From Cyclobacteriaceae bacterium (lineage in GTDB: Bacteria; Bacteroidota; Bacteroidia; Cytophagales; Cyclobacteriaceae): a stretch of 64,000 nucleotides of DNA. Below, piece after piece: positions 10,201-18,984 of the stretch. Under the pieces are notes generated by a model, which was given only the letters and a program-made list of their open reading frames with translations, ran no database searches and was not told the origin of the DNA. The stretch is taken from the NCBI GenBank assembly GCA_020436125.1, contig JAGQYK010000002.1, positions 28,784 through 92,783 of the forward strand, in the 5' to 3' direction. Position 1 is the stretch's first letter, and every line of letters starts with the position of its first letter. The position numbers were made by a program, and so were the translations under genes.

Positions 10201-10964
10201 AGGCAACGGGAGTTAAAGCAGCCATTATTAGAGAAAAAGGAGTAAACGGAGACAGGGAAATGGCTTATTCTCTTTATCTGGCTGGCTTTGATGTAAAGGA
10301 TGTTCACATGACAGATTTGGTTTCCGGTAAGGAAGACCTGTCCGATGTAAATATGATCGCATTCGTGGGTGGGTTCTCCAACTCAGATGTATTAGGGTCG
10401 GCCAAAGGATGGGCTGGTGCCTTTCTTTACAACCCTAAAGCAAAAGCTTCACTTGATAATTTCTATGCACGCAAAGACACACTTAGTCTTGGTGTATGTA
10501 ATGGTTGTCAGTTGATGATGGAGCTCGGACTGGTGTATCCTGAGTGGAAGGATCACCCAAAGATGAAACACAATGGTTCAATGAAATATGAATCCAATTT
10601 CATCAACATTACCATTCCGAAAACGAACTCTGTAATGCTAAATTCATTGGAGGGTGCGCGACTTGGCGTGTGGGTAGCACATGGAGAAGGTCGGTTCGAA
10701 TTACCTGCTGATCAGTCCAAGTTCCAAATTGCAGCAATCTACTCTCACACTGCATATCCTGGCAATCCTAATGACTCAGATTTTTCCTCTGCAGCCCTGG
10801 TATCTCATGATGGAAGGCACTTAGCGATAATGCCACACATTGAAAGATCATTGTTTCCCTGGAACTGGCCTTTCTATCCAGCAGATAGAAAACATGATCA
10901 GGTTTCGCCCTGGATTGAAGCTTTTACCAATGCATTGGATTGGGTAAAAGAAAAACAGGGATAA
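7272..10964 (+). CDS. purL: Phosphoribosylformylglycinamidine synthase (large, single-chain form)
   Basis: Fourth step of purine synthesis: FGAR + glutamine + ATP to FGAM. This is the long single-chain type (1230 residues) with PurS-like, synthetase and glutaminase parts in one protein. Visible marks are the N-terminal PurS-like region, FSQVNSEHCRHKIFNG (about residue 160) and ETHNFPT in the ATP/substrate domain, and a C-terminal class I glutamine amidotransferase domain with nucleophile Cys1076 in GVCNGCQ, VAHGEGRFE and PHIERS. It stands alone between the hydrolase and a DUF4136 lipoprotein. Confidence 0.97.
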   Translation: MILFFRTSSATTYAVEAAHSLAQEDIQKLIWLFSGAIFDSSPSLSGYFIGPRKEMISPWSTNAVEITQTMGVSGIVRIEEFFQTKDSDAHHDPMLQRIYNGLDQEIFDIHHQPEVIIEVDDLAAYSAKEGLALSQEEIDYLNETSKQLGRKLTDSEVFGFSQVNSEHCRHKIFNGTFIIDGKEMPETLFQLIKKTSKENPNYIVSAYSDNVAFIKGPKIEQFAPGRQDIADYFQVDDIDSVISLKAETHNFPTTVEPFNGAATGSGGEIRDRLAGGKGSLPLAGTAVYITSYPRLENGRSWEKKFEARKWLYQSPAQILIKASDGASDFGNKFGQPLIGGSVLTFEHFEKDKKYGFDKVIMLAGGVGYGKEKDSKKEKLKAGDKIVMMGGDNYRIGMGGGAVSSVATGEFGNAIELNAIQRSNPEMQKRVMNAIRAMVEMKSNPIVSIHDHGAGGHLNCFSELLEDTGGTIEIDKLPVGDPTLSDKEIISNESQERMGIAISEKDVETLRLVSARERAPMYVVGTATGDNELKFVNNAKKTLPFDLMVNHLFGSSPKTILTDQTPATNYQALVYDASLFREYLNAVLQLESVACKDWLTNKVDRCVTGRVATQQTCGAIQLPLNNVSVMALDFLSNKGVASGIGHAPSASLVNAAAGSQLAIAEALTNIVWAPLSNGLKGISLSANWMWPAKNKGEDARLYQAVASVSTFSLALGINVPTGKDSLSMTQKYPNGDVVYSPGTVIISAVAEVEDITKTVSPALQNIVGSKILYIDFSKTSLVLGGSSFAQVINQLGDQVPGVSDPKYFAQSFEAIQLLIKKELILAGHDISAGGIITTLLEMCFPTPNVGLDIDITSLGNDTINILFSENPGVVIQVSNDGKVEEELKKLGIAYTTLGAVTSHRLLSMKTNTDSHQLEIDELRATWFKTSFLMDQLQRPKAHAELRKNNYAKQELAYQIQPRFDGKLSTYNIDPKRRKATGVKAAIIREKGVNGDREMAYSLYLAGFDVKDVHMTDLVSGKEDLSDVNMIAFVGGFSNSDVLGSAKGWAGAFLYNPKAKASLDNFYARKDTLSLGVCNGCQLMMELGLVYPEWKDHPKMKHNGSMKYESNFINITIPKTNSVMLNSLEGARLGVWVAHGEGRFELPADQSKFQIAAIYSHTAYPGNPNDSDFSSAALVSHDGRHLAIMPHIERSLFPWNWPFYPADRKHDQVSPWIEAFTNALDWVKEKQG

Positions 10965-11005
10965 ATTATTAGTAGATTATATAAGCAAAATGTCGCTTAG
11001 GCATC

Positions 11006-11036
11006 TTGTTAGATCGTCCTATTTGTGGTAACTTTT
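11006..11036 (+). promoter_or_regulatory. Possible promoter of the DUF4136 lipoprotein gene
   Basis: TTG at 11006-11008 and TAACTTTT at 11029-11036, 20 bases apart, match the Bacteroidota consensus in all but the last base and lie about 30 bases before the start codon. Confidence 0.35.
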
Positions 11037-11064
11037 CATATAAATCGAAAATTATTACTGGACT

Positions 11065-11640
11065 ATGAAGTATTTCTTCCTTTTCCTCATTATTCCCGCT
11101 CTACTATCCTCCTGTTTGGGGTATAAAGAACTTCCCGTAGAGTATGATTATAGTTATGCCGGAACATTTAAGAAATACCGCACTTTTGATATCATGCGTC
11201 CGGTTGGTATGGAAGACTCTTCCATGACCAATACCCTTATCGAAAAAAGTATATTATCCAGAATGAAGTTTCTCGGATACCGGCAAACCGATCGGAGACC
11301 ACATTTGATTGTTGGCTTCAAAATGTTTACCGATAGTCTCAATTTCAACGGTTATAATCAGCCAGATATAGAAGAATGGATAAAAGGCCAGGATCAAACA
11401 CTGGAGTATGATCCATTAAAATACAGTATGAATTCCGGCACTCTCCTTATTCAACTTTTTGACAGGCGCCAGAACCGCTCAATTTGGCAGGGTTATGCCA
11501 CTACACTTTATGGTGGTATAGACTTTCAAAACCAAAGGCACCTCAAAAATGCCGTCATCTCCATTTTGGATAAATACCGCTTTTGGGCAGATGGTTTCGT
11601 GGAAGGCCGCACTGTCATTTCAGACGGAGATTTAAACTAG
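11065..11640 (+). CDS. DUF4136 lipoprotein
   Basis: Envelope lipoprotein of unknown function, 191 residues. The signal peptide ends in LLSSC, with lipidated Cys17. The body matches the DUF4136 pattern: YAGTFKKYRTFDI near the N-terminus, a middle stretch HLIVGFKMFTDS, and a late IWQGYATTLYGG followed by a helical end (ILDKYRFWA). Monocistronic: it has its own likely promoter and is followed by a small terminator. Confidence 0.85.
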   Translation: MKYFFLFLIIPALLSSCLGYKELPVEYDYSYAGTFKKYRTFDIMRPVGMEDSSMTNTLIEKSILSRMKFLGYRQTDRRPHLIVGFKMFTDSLNFNGYNQPDIEEWIKGQDQTLEYDPLKYSMNSGTLLIQLFDRRQNRSIWQGYATTLYGGIDFQNQRHLKNAVISILDKYRFWADGFVEGRTVISDGDLN

Positions 11641-11641
11641 T

Positions 11642-11668
11642 CCCACATATCCCAAAATGTGGCTTTTT
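11642..11668 (+). terminator. Terminator after DUF4136 gene
   Basis: CCACAT (11643-11648) pairs with ATGTGG (11657-11662), followed by a C and five T. A short but well placed intrinsic terminator just after the stop. Confidence 0.5.
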
Positions 11669-11692
11669 GAATGGAAATGATTTAAAAGTCCG

Positions 11693-11723
11693 TTTTACCT
11701 TTTTAAAAAAAGTTCTACCTTTG
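11693..11723 (+). promoter_or_regulatory. Predicted promoter of tRNA-Gln (and probably prs)
   Basis: TACCTTTG at 11716-11723 fits TAnnTTTG fully; TTTT lies at 11693-11696, 19 bases upstream, a near match to the -33 TTTG. The start would be about 11730, 15 bases before the mature tRNA. Confidence 0.6.
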
Positions 11724-11744
11724 CCCACCCAAAATGGGAGTTAA

Positions 11745-11817
11745 TGCCCGATGGTGTAACTGGCAACACGCTTGATTTTGATTCAAGAAAGTCTAGGTTC
11801 GAGCCCTAGTCGGGCAA
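11745..11817 (+). tRNA. tRNA-Gln (anticodon TTG)
   Basis: A complete cloverleaf folds by eye. The acceptor arms are TGCCCGA (11745-11751) and TCGGGCA (11810-11816). The D-arm is GTGTAACTGGCAACAC, the anticodon stem CTTGA/TCAAG with loop TTTTGAT giving anticodon TTG, and the T-arm CTAGG-TTCGAGC-CCTAG. The discriminator base is A and no CCA is encoded. It reads CAA codons and, by wobble, CAG. Confidence 0.96.
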
Positions 11818-11821
11818 CAAT

Positions 11822-11851
11822 ATCCCGGTTCCCTTAATTAGGGACCGGGAT
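11822..11851 (+). terminator. Hairpin between tRNA-Gln and prs
   Basis: TCCCGGTTCCC pairs with GGGACCGGGA around a TTAATTA loop, with one bulge. No long T-run follows, so it may be a weak terminator or a processing/leader hairpin between the tRNA and prs. Confidence 0.45.
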
Positions 11852-11872
11852 TAACATTTATAAGGTTCAAAA

Positions 11873-12802
11873 ATGGCAGTTAAAATTTTTTCCGGAGAAG
11901 CATCTACCTACCTGGCTGAAAAAATTGCACATGCTTATGGTGAACCGCTGGGTGAAGTAAAATACCAGCATTTTAGCGATGGGGAAATGGCTCCATTCAT
12001 CATGGAATCGGTAAGAGGACATGACGTTTTCATCGTTCAATCCACTTTTGCTCCCTCAGATAACTTCATGGAGCTCTTGCTGATGATCGATGCTGCCAAA
12101 AGAGCCAGTGCGCAAAATGTAAACGTCATTATTCCCTATTTTGGATATGCCAGGCAAGATAGAAAGGACAAGCCACGCGTTTCCATAGCTGCAAAGCTAA
12201 TTGCCAACCTGTTATCAGCTGCTGGAGCTAGTCGGGTGATGACATTTGACCTTCATGCTGACCAAATTCAAGGTTTTTTCGACATTCCTGTTGACCATTT
12301 GGATGGGAACTACATTTTTGTTCCCTACCTCAAGTCGCTGGGCATGGAAAATATCATGTTCGCCTCCCCTGACGTAGGCGGAATCAAAAGAGCCAGAAGT
12401 TTTGCCAAGTTTTTTGATGCTGAGCTGGCTGTATGCGACAAATACCGCAAGGAAGCCAATAAAGTGGAGTCGATGAGGCTAATTGGTGAAGTGGAAGGTA
12501 AGGATGTGGTGCTCGTAGACGATCTTGTAGACACTGCCGGTACTATTTGCAAGGCAGCTGCTCTAATAAAAGAAAGAGGAGCCAAATCGGTGCGTGCGGT
12601 GTGTACACACCCTGTACTCTCTGGTTCAGCTTATGAGACTATAGAAAACTCTGTATTGGATGAACTAGCAGTCACCGATACGATTCCTTTGAAAAAGAAA
12701 TCTAAAAAAATTAAAGTGCTTTCTGTTTCTGATTTGTTTGCTAAAGCAATCAGAAAAATTCACGATCATGAATCGGTTAGTTCTTTATTTATCCGTTTGT
12801 AA
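11873..12802 (+). CDS. prs: Ribose-phosphate pyrophosphokinase (PRPP synthetase)
   Basis: Makes PRPP from ribose-5-phosphate and ATP, feeding purine, pyrimidine, His, Trp and NAD synthesis. At 309 residues it has normal class I length. Visible are YFGYARQDRKDK (ATP flexible loop, near residue 90), DLHADQIQGFFDIPVDHL (about 124-141) and the PRPP-binding signature VVLVDDLVDTAGT (about 211-223). It lies 55 bases after tRNA-Gln and 26 bases before rplY, so tRNA-prs-rplY could be read from the tRNA promoter. Confidence 0.97.
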   Translation: MAVKIFSGEASTYLAEKIAHAYGEPLGEVKYQHFSDGEMAPFIMESVRGHDVFIVQSTFAPSDNFMELLLMIDAAKRASAQNVNVIIPYFGYARQDRKDKPRVSIAAKLIANLLSAAGASRVMTFDLHADQIQGFFDIPVDHLDGNYIFVPYLKSLGMENIMFASPDVGGIKRARSFAKFFDAELAVCDKYRKEANKVESMRLIGEVEGKDVVLVDDLVDTAGTICKAAALIKERGAKSVRAVCTHPVLSGSAYETIENSVLDELAVTDTIPLKKKSKKIKVLSVSDLFAKAIRKIHDHESVSSLFIRL

Positions 12803-12828
12803 CAATTTAACTTAAACAATAATTTTTT

Positions 12829-13473
12829 ATGAAAACTATCGAGATTATAGGGTATAAAAGAGCAAATCTCGGCAAAGTAGGTGCACAGCGCGCTCGTGAA
12901 GAGGGCAACGTTCCATGCGTATTGTATGGTGGTGGAGAGCAAGTGCATTTTGTCGCGCCAATGATTTTGTTTCGTGAACTCGTTTACACTAACGATGCTC
13001 ACTTTGTGCACCTTAACATTGAAGGAGAAGAGCATCAGGCTATTCTTCAAGATGTTCAGTTTCACCCCGTAAGTGAAATTATCCTGCATGCAGACTTCCT
13101 CCAGATCAATGAAGGAAGAAAGATTAAAATGGAGATTCCAATCCGACTGATAGGACAAGCCGCTGGTGTATCTAAAGGAGGTACTTTGGCCAGAAAGAAA
13201 GCATCCCTTAAAGTGCAAGGCTTTCCCAAAGATATGCCTGAGCATATTGATGTGGACGTTACTTCACTGGACTTTCACCATGCCATTAAGGTAATGGACA
13301 TGAAAATTCCTAACCTGACTTTCCTTGATCCTAAGCGATCTCCGATTGCCGTTGTAGAAGTTCCTCGTGCAGCGAAAATGGCTGCTGACGAAGCAGCTGC
13401 AGCCGCTGCGGCTCCTGCTGCAGCCGCTCCTGCAGAAACAGAAGAGGCTAAGAAGGAAGCTCCTAAGAAATAA
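12829..13473 (+). CDS. rplY: Ribosomal protein L25 (Ctc/TL5 type)
   Basis: 5S rRNA-binding protein of the large subunit in the long two-domain Ctc/TL5 form (214 residues). The N-terminal L25 fold begins MKTIEIIGYKRANLGK and continues to about residue 95. A beta-rich TL5 domain follows (IPIRLIGQAAGVSKGGTL to SPIAVVEVPR). The end is a low-complexity Ala-rich acidic-then-Lys tail of about 30 residues, common in Bacteroidota L25. It follows prs by 26 bases and ends in a strong terminator. The prs-rplY-pth order is widely conserved. Confidence 0.95.
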   Translation: MKTIEIIGYKRANLGKVGAQRAREEGNVPCVLYGGGEQVHFVAPMILFRELVYTNDAHFVHLNIEGEEHQAILQDVQFHPVSEIILHADFLQINEGRKIKMEIPIRLIGQAAGVSKGGTLARKKASLKVQGFPKDMPEHIDVDVTSLDFHHAIKVMDMKIPNLTFLDPKRSPIAVVEVPRAAKMAADEAAAAAAAPAAAAPAETEEAKKEAPKK

Positions 13474-13488
13474 TAAATTCTTGATTTC

Positions 13489-13530
13489 AAAAATCCCGTT
13501 TCGGCATGTTCGGAACGGGATTTTTATTTT
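13489..13530 (+). terminator. Intrinsic terminator of prs-rplY
   Basis: AAAAATCCCGTT (13489-13500) pairs perfectly with AACGGGATTTTT (13514-13525) around a 13-base loop, and a T-rich tail follows. Confidence 0.85.
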
Positions 13531-13579
13531 ATTGCCATTGTTTATGGCCGAAAGTAGACTCGGTAGTAAATTTTAATCC

Positions 13580-14140
13580 ATGAAATATCTAATCGCAGGT
13601 TTAGGAAATATTGGGACTGAGTACGAGCTCACTCGTCATAATATTGGTTTCCTTATTCTTGACCGTATTGCAGATAATAAAAGTATTGCATTCTCAACGG
13701 GCAGGTATGCAGACAAGGCGGAATTGAAATACAAGGGACGTCAAATCCACTTTATTAAGCCCAATACCTACATGAACCTCAGTGGGAAGGCCATTGCCTA
13801 CTGGCTTCAGGAATTAAAGATTCCAAAAGAAAATCTATTAGTTGTTGTTGACGATCTGGCATTACCTTTTGGAACACTAAGAATGCGAGCGAAAGGAAGC
13901 GCTGCCGGACACAATGGGCTTACCAATATAGAACAGTTAACTGGAGGTCAGGATTACCCGAGGCTCCGATTTGGAGTTGGGAATGATTTTGGTAAAGGGC
14001 AGCAGGTGAATTACGTGCTTAGCAATTTTAATAAAGAAGAAATAGAAACACTACCCCAGCTAATGGACAAAGCTGAAGAAATGATATTATCATTTTGTAC
14101 CATTGGCATCAACCGTACGATGAGCCTTTTCAACAGTTAG
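13580..14140 (+). CDS. pth: Peptidyl-tRNA hydrolase
   Basis: Releases peptides from peptidyl-tRNA dropped by stalled ribosomes. The 186-residue protein has the family start MKYLIAGLGNIG with Asn10, catalytic His20 in LTRHNIG, Asn in KPNTYMNLSG (about 62-66), Asp91/Asp92 in VVVDDLALPFG, and GSAAGHNGL. All catalytic positions of Pth (N10, H20, the Asp, the later Asn) are present. Convergent with metG, 14 bases away. Confidence 0.96.
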   Translation: MKYLIAGLGNIGTEYELTRHNIGFLILDRIADNKSIAFSTGRYADKAELKYKGRQIHFIKPNTYMNLSGKAIAYWLQELKIPKENLLVVVDDLALPFGTLRMRAKGSAAGHNGLTNIEQLTGGQDYPRLRFGVGNDFGKGQQVNYVLSNFNKEEIETLPQLMDKAEEMILSFCTIGINRTMSLFNS

Positions 14141-14154
14141 TTGCAACTACCCTA

Positions 14155-16266
14155 CTAACTTATAGTTGAGCCTGGTGATACTGGATCAGAAGTACTGATC
14201 AGTTTAAGCGCACCATCTTTGTCTTCTGCCATCAGTATCATTCCCTGAGACTCAAAGCCCATTATTTTCCTAGGCGCAAGATTAACTAGAATTGTTACTT
14301 GCTTACCTACCATTTCTTCAGGTGTATAATGCTCCGCAATACCACTCAACACCGTGCGTGTATCAATGCCCGTATCTACCTGCATCTTGAGCAATTTTTT
14401 TGATTTCTCTACCTTCTCGGCAGCAATCACCTTTCCTATGCGCATATCCATTTTTGAGAAGTCATCAAATGTAATCTCTGCTTTTGCCGGTTCTGCTGAC
14501 TGATTTTGCAATTCCATCCTTTTCTTATTTTCATTAAGGCGGGTGATTTGACTCGCAATCACCTCATCTTCTATCTTTTCAAATAATAACTCCGCGGCAC
14601 TCAACTGGTGCCCTGCTTTTAGTAGAGTCACGCTACCAGTTTCATCCCAATTGAACTCACCAAGTTTCAATATCTTCTTTAATTTCTCAGCGCTAAAAGG
14701 TAAAAATGGAGCTGATAGCACTGCCAGGTTGGCCGCGATTTGAAGAGCTAAATTCAGAATGGTTCCTACCCTCTCCATGTCCGTTTTTGCAAGTTTCCAT
14801 GGCTCAGTATCGGCCAGGTACTTATTGCCCAAACGCGCAAGATCCATCAAGTTAGCCGTAGCTTCTCTGAACTTATAATTTTCAATAGCGCCTCCAATTT
14901 TAGAGGGAAATCCGCTCAATGCTTCAATTACATTTTTATCCAATTCACCTAATGCCCCTTGCACCGGCAGCTTCCCCTCAAAGTACTTGTGCGTAAGCAC
15001 CATGGCCCTGTTCACAAAGTTTCCAAAAATAGCTACCAGCTCATTGTTATTTTTACTTTGGTAATCCTTCCAGGTAAATTCACTGTCTTTAGTTTCAGGA
15101 AGATTCGTAAGCAACGCATAACGCAACACATCCGGCTTATCTGGAAAGTCTTCCAGGTATTCATGCATCTCAATGGACCATCCCCGGCTCGTGGACATTT
15201 TATCTCCTTCCAAATTCATAAATTCATTGGCAGGCACATTTTGCGGAACGATGTACTGCTCCGAACTGTGCAACATGATGGGAAAAATAATGCAGTGAAA
15301 TACGATATTATCTTTACCAATAAAATGAACCAATTTGGATTCTTCATCTTGCCAATAGGCCTTCCAATCCTCTTCTTTCACTTTTCCGAAATCACGTTGA
15401 GGAGTGGAGTAATTACTTTTTCCAGAGGCCAACTCCTGAAAAAGAGCTCGAGTTGCGGAGATGTAGCCAATCGGTGCATCAAACCAAACATAAAGCACCT
15501 TTCCTTCTGCATCAGGCAAAGGCACTTTTATTCCCCAATCTAGATCTCGTGTCATGGCCCTGGATTGCAATCCGGCATCTATCCAAGATTTACATTGGCC
15601 ATACACATTGACCTTCCAATCTTTTTTATGACCCTCCAAGATCCATTTCCTTAGCCATCCTTCATATTGGTCGAGCGGCAGATACCAATGTTTGGTAGGT
15701 CTTAACACTGGTACTTTACCTGTAAGAGTAGATTTTGGATTAATCAATTCTCTAGGGCTCAAAGAAGAACCACATTTTTCACACTGATCGCCATATGCTT
15801 CAGTATGGCCACACTTCGGGCATGTTCCAATAATGTAGCGATCAGCAAGAAAAGCTTTGGCTTCATCGTCATAATATTGCTCTGAAGTTTCTTCTGTGAG
15901 CAATCCCTTATTAAACAAATTCAGGAAAAATTCCTGTGAAGTCTGATGGTGAAGTGGGTCGCTGGTGCGGTGATACACATCAAATGAGATTCCCAGCTTA
16001 TAAAGACAATCGCGAATCAAGGCATGGTACTTATCGATGATCGCCTGAGGGGTAGTATGCTCTTTCAGTGCCTGGTTGGGTATGGCCGTACCATGCTCAT
16101 CACTGCCACATACAAAGACTACATCCTTATTGTTGAGCCTCAAGTACCTGGAATACACATCTGAAGGGATATATGCGCCAGCCAAATGGCCAATATGCTT
16201 GGGACCATTAGCGTAGGGTAAGGCCGCTGTTACCGTATATCTTTTATAGATTTTCTCTTTTCCCAT
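14155..16266 (-). CDS. metG: Methionyl-tRNA synthetase with C-terminal EMAPII/Trbp111 domain
   Basis: Charges tRNA-Met with methionine. 703 residues, the long bacterial form. Class I signature HIGH lies at residues 24-27, a zinc knuckle CPKCGH...CEKCG at about 145-165, and the KMSKS loop as DKMSTSRG near residue 355. The anticodon-binding helical domain follows, then a C-terminal OB-fold tRNA-binding domain ([20 protein letters not shown], from about residue 600) that dimerises the enzyme. Single gene, convergent with pth. Confidence 0.97.
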   Translation of the reverse strand: MGKEKIYKRYTVTAALPYANGPKHIGHLAGAYIPSDVYSRYLRLNNKDVVFVCGSDEHGTAIPNQALKEHTTPQAIIDKYHALIRDCLYKLGISFDVYHRTSDPLHHQTSQEFFLNLFNKGLLTEETSEQYYDDEAKAFLADRYIIGTCPKCGHTEAYGDQCEKCGSSLSPRELINPKSTLTGKVPVLRPTKHWYLPLDQYEGWLRKWILEGHKKDWKVNVYGQCKSWIDAGLQSRAMTRDLDWGIKVPLPDAEGKVLYVWFDAPIGYISATRALFQELASGKSNYSTPQRDFGKVKEEDWKAYWQDEESKLVHFIGKDNIVFHCIIFPIMLHSSEQYIVPQNVPANEFMNLEGDKMSTSRGWSIEMHEYLEDFPDKPDVLRYALLTNLPETKDSEFTWKDYQSKNNNELVAIFGNFVNRAMVLTHKYFEGKLPVQGALGELDKNVIEALSGFPSKIGGAIENYKFREATANLMDLARLGNKYLADTEPWKLAKTDMERVGTILNLALQIAANLAVLSAPFLPFSAEKLKKILKLGEFNWDETGSVTLLKAGHQLSAAELLFEKIEDEVIASQITRLNENKKRMELQNQSAEPAKAEITFDDFSKMDMRIGKVIAAEKVEKSKKLLKMQVDTGIDTRTVLSGIAEHYTPEEMVGKQVTILVNLAPRKIMGFESQGMILMAEDKDGALKLISTSDPVSPGSTIS

Positions 16267-16320
16267 GTATACTTACACTTCCAATTTTGCCAAATGCAAA
16301 GATGGCGATTGAGGGGAAAA

Positions 16321-18495
16321 TTAGGTGACCTTTAGCACTTTTTGTTTCTGCTTTTCTCTTTTCAACTCCTCCGCTTTTCTCTTTTCGATAACAGGAATCA
16401 AATCTGGTGGAAATAAAACCTTGAAAACGGTATAGCCTTCCTCTGATTTAGACACATAAATATCTCCGCCCAGCTTAATGGTGGCCAGCTTGGAGAGGTA
16501 GAGGCCAATACCACCACTATCTGACCGCTCTGAAGCCCTTACAAATAGCTGGAATATTTTATCCTTACTATCCTCATTAATCCCAATTCCATTGTCAATG
16601 ACCTTAGCACATACCCACTCTCCCTCTCTGGCTATTTCAATTCTCACAAAAGGGTCCACCCGAGCTGAATCATTGTGGTACTTAATGGCATTGTCGATAA
16701 GATTCTCAAGAATGATCTTTGCCATCTCTTTATCAGATCTAAATTCCAAATCAGGCGCTACATAGTAGGAGATATCAATTCTAGGAGGAAGTTCTTTTTT
16801 CCTTTCCAGTTCAAGGATTTCCTCTACTTGCTCCTCAAAATTAATCTTCTCTGGAGTTAAAATAGAATGGTTGATCTGGTTGATGATCAGCAGGCGGCTC
16901 AGAATAGCATTAAGCTTTGCCGCTGAAGTATCCAGTTTATTGAGATAGTCGAGCGCTGCCTCATCTTGTACATCCATCATGGCCACATTACAGATACCCT
17001 TCAAACTGGCCAGCGGTCCGCGTATATCATGTGATGTCTTATAGATGAAATTGTCCATTTCATCATTTACCTTCACTAACGACTCGTTGGATTCTACCAG
17101 CTCGCGGGTTCTCTCCTGCACCTCACTCTCTAGCTGAAGGTTGGCATCACTCAACATTTCGTTTTGTTTTTGAATAGTTTCTTTGGCCCTCGCCAACTCC
17201 TGATTGATCTTTCGCTGCGACTGATTGGCCCGGTACATGACAAAAGCTAATCCTAGTGTAAGGAAGGTGATAGTAATAATAAATACATATTGTTGTTTTT
17301 GCCGCGCTATGATTTCATCCTGAAGGGCAAGTACCTGATCCTTGGCAGCAATTGTTTTGATGTTTTCTCGTTCTTCATAGGCAGATTGAATCCTCGAGAT
17401 ATTTTTTATTAAATCTTTACTGAAAATTTCCTTATTAAGCTCAATATATTTCTCCTGGTATTCAGCTGCCTTTTTATAATTTTCTTCCTTCGTGAATAAA
17501 CTGGTATACAACGCATAGTTGCTTAAAATTTGCTCTCTCAGGTCTGTCCCCTCAACAATTTTTTGACTTTCTTCCAGTAACCTATTTGTCAAAATCAAAT
17601 CATCTTTTATGAGATAAATTTTTGCCATTGAAGTTAGTGACATCGCCTCAAATCGCGCTGAAGACACCTCCCTTGCTAAGGATACGGCCAATTTAAACTC
17701 ACTTTCTGCTCTATTTAGATTATTAGAGCCAAGAAATGCATCACCAAGGCCATTATGAGCAACCATTAATCTATGTTTTGAACAATCATCATCACATATT
17801 TGAAGTGCCGTTTCTAAACTTTCGACCGCTTCTGTGTACTTACCAAGGCCATTATAACAAACACCCATATTTATCAAGCATAGATCAACATCATATGGTA
17901 TGTTATTTGCAATCTTCAAATCATATGATCGCTGAAAATATATGAGGCCATTTTCAAAATCACTCAACGATAAGTATACCAACCCAATATTATTTAACGC
18001 TACACTTATTTCGTTTGGATCGCCCCAACTCTCTCGAAGTTCTAAAGATTCAAAATTATATCCCAAGGCCTTATCATAGTTGGCAATCATTGTATGTATC
18101 AGTGACAAGTCGTTGTATATATACATTAGTTGTTGTCTGAAATCATTCCTCTTCGAGATGGCCAACGACCTCTCATAATCACGTAAGGCATCTCTATAAT
18201 TTTCATTCTTTCTCTCCAACCACCCTCTTCCATAATAAGCTTTAACAATCCATAAACTATCACCTACCTTCAATGCCTCATTTAAGCCTTCGTTAATATA
18301 TATCAGAGCTGAGTCCGGATCATCTTTAACATAGTTTCTAAACAAATCATAAAGAACATTTACTTTCAATGAATCCACGGAAGTATTCAATTCATTTTTC
18401 AAAGAATCAATAGCATTCCTATCCTGCCCAATTGCGGAAGTAAATGAGAAAAATAAAAGCAGCCATTTAAGAATCCTATTCAAGGTACTATCCAT
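16321..18495 (-). CDS. TPR-sensor histidine kinase HK1 (periplasmic TPR, one membrane helix)
   Basis: 724 residues. A signal peptide (1-24) is followed by seven or so tetratricopeptide repeats (about 30-360), which should lie in the periplasm, a membrane helix (402-421), a coiled coil (425-480), a HisKA domain with phospho-accepting His489 in KTSHDIRGPLAS, and HATPase_c with N-box Asn602 (LIDNAIKYH), DNGIGI (634-639) and GGIGLYL (661-667). The TPR array holds Cys234-x3-Cys238, a pair also found in three relatives nearby. No response regulator is adjacent in its operon. A pair of tiny exported peptide genes starts 119 bases away in the opposite direction, so both probably share a control region. 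TPRs bind peptides, hence the suggestion that these are ligands. Confidence 0.93.
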   Translation of the reverse strand: MDSTLNRILKWLLLFFSFTSAIGQDRNAIDSLKNELNTSVDSLKVNVLYDLFRNYVKDDPDSALIYINEGLNEALKVGDSLWIVKAYYGRGWLERKNENYRDALRDYERSLAISKRNDFRQQLMYIYNDLSLIHTMIANYDKALGYNFESLELRESWGDPNEISVALNNIGLVYLSLSDFENGLIYFQRSYDLKIANNIPYDVDLCLINMGVCYNGLGKYTEAVESLETALQICDDDCSKHRLMVAHNGLGDAFLGSNNLNRAESEFKLAVSLAREVSSARFEAMSLTSMAKIYLIKDDLILTNRLLEESQKIVEGTDLREQILSNYALYTSLFTKEENYKKAAEYQEKYIELNKEIFSKDLIKNISRIQSAYEERENIKTIAAKDQVLALQDEIIARQKQQYVFIITITFLTLGLAFVMYRANQSQRKINQELARAKETIQKQNEMLSDANLQLESEVQERTRELVESNESLVKVNDEMDNFIYKTSHDIRGPLASLKGICNVAMMDVQDEAALDYLNKLDTSAAKLNAILSRLLIINQINHSILTPEKINFEEQVEEILELERKKELPPRIDISYYVAPDLEFRSDKEMAKIILENLIDNAIKYHNDSARVDPFVRIEIAREGEWVCAKVIDNGIGINEDSKDKIFQLFVRASERSDSGGIGLYLSKLATIKLGGDIYVSKSEEGYTVFKVLFPPDLIPVIEKRKAEELKREKQKQKVLKVT

Positions 18496-18614
18496 TTAAA
18501 CTTACTAAAGTGCCTTAAAAAATTTCATTAAACATCTGGTGCGTTCAGTATCAATCATCTTTGCATTGTTCAATTAAGAATCAATTAAAATTTCTACTAA
18601 CAAAAAAAATAAAC

Positions 18615-18749
18615 ATGAAAACAAAATCATTAACTACCATCTTCATTTTTATCATTACACTATTAGTTAGCTCTTGCGCAACTGAAGAGATCACTCCAAA
18701 AGGAGGTGGTGACGGTTCAGAAAGTTGTGGCGGATTACCCTGCAAGTAA
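18615..18749 (+). CDS. Tiny lipoprotein P1a, divergent from HK1
   Basis: 44-residue ORF from the ATG at 18615. A Lys-containing N-terminus and hydrophobic run end in LLVSSC, a good lipobox with Cys21. The mature part would be only 24 residues: CATEEITPK, a Gly-rich DG segment, and a tail with two more Cys (38 and 43). A related peptide, P2a, lies next to HK2 and shares SSC, TEE, I-x-P and DG in order. Transcribed with P1b, 21 bases downstream, and closed by a terminator. An in-frame upstream ATG at 18561 would spoil the signal peptide. Function unknown; a lipopeptide signal or small subunit of the TPR sensor is my inference. Confidence 0.72.
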   Translation: MKTKSLTTIFIFIITLLVSSCATEEITPKGGGDGSESCGGLPCK

Positions 18750-18770
18750 ACAATCTTAAAGTATAAACTC

Positions 18771-18929
18771 ATGAAATTGAAATACATACTATTACTTATG
18801 GTAATTATTGTAATTTCTAGTTTTGGTATCAGGTCAAAAAGTAGTGAACATAAAGTTAGTCAACCTGACACCGTAAAAAAGGTTGAAATGACTGGATTAA
18901 TGATGGAGGACCGCAACCCATTCGACTAA
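18771..18929 (+). CDS. Tiny signal-anchored peptide P1b, divergent from HK1
   Basis: 52-residue ORF from the ATG at 18771: a two-Lys start, one hydrophobic segment (about residues 5-18, ending ISSFG), then a polar tail of about 32 residues finishing DRNPFD. It would be exported or anchored with the tail in the periplasm. P2b beside HK2 has the same length, the same layout and a similar order of residues (FG, S, E, V, TG, N, D). It follows P1a by 21 bases and is followed directly by a rho-independent terminator, which supports a real two-gene transcript. Confidence 0.68.
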   Translation: MKLKYILLLMVIIVISSFGIRSKSSEHKVSQPDTVKKVEMTGLMMEDRNPFD

Positions 18930-18950
18930 ACATAAATTCCCATTTATTAA

Positions 18951-18984
18951 CCCTTCTTCCTCAAAAGGTAGAAGGGTTTTTTTT
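18951..18984 (+). terminator. Terminator of the P1a-P1b peptide unit
   Basis: CCCTTCTTCC pairs with GGTAGAAGGG (one mismatch) around TCAAAA, followed by eight T. It begins 22 bases after the P1b stop. Confidence 0.88.

Noticed and set aside
13275..13490. Ala/Ser-rich frame antisense to the tail of rplY
   Set aside because: A mirror of the Ala-rich low-complexity tail of L25.
18561..18614. N-terminal extension of the P1a peptide from an upstream ATG
   Set aside because: The later ATG at 18615 gives a proper lipoprotein signal; the longer form would place 18 residues in front of it.
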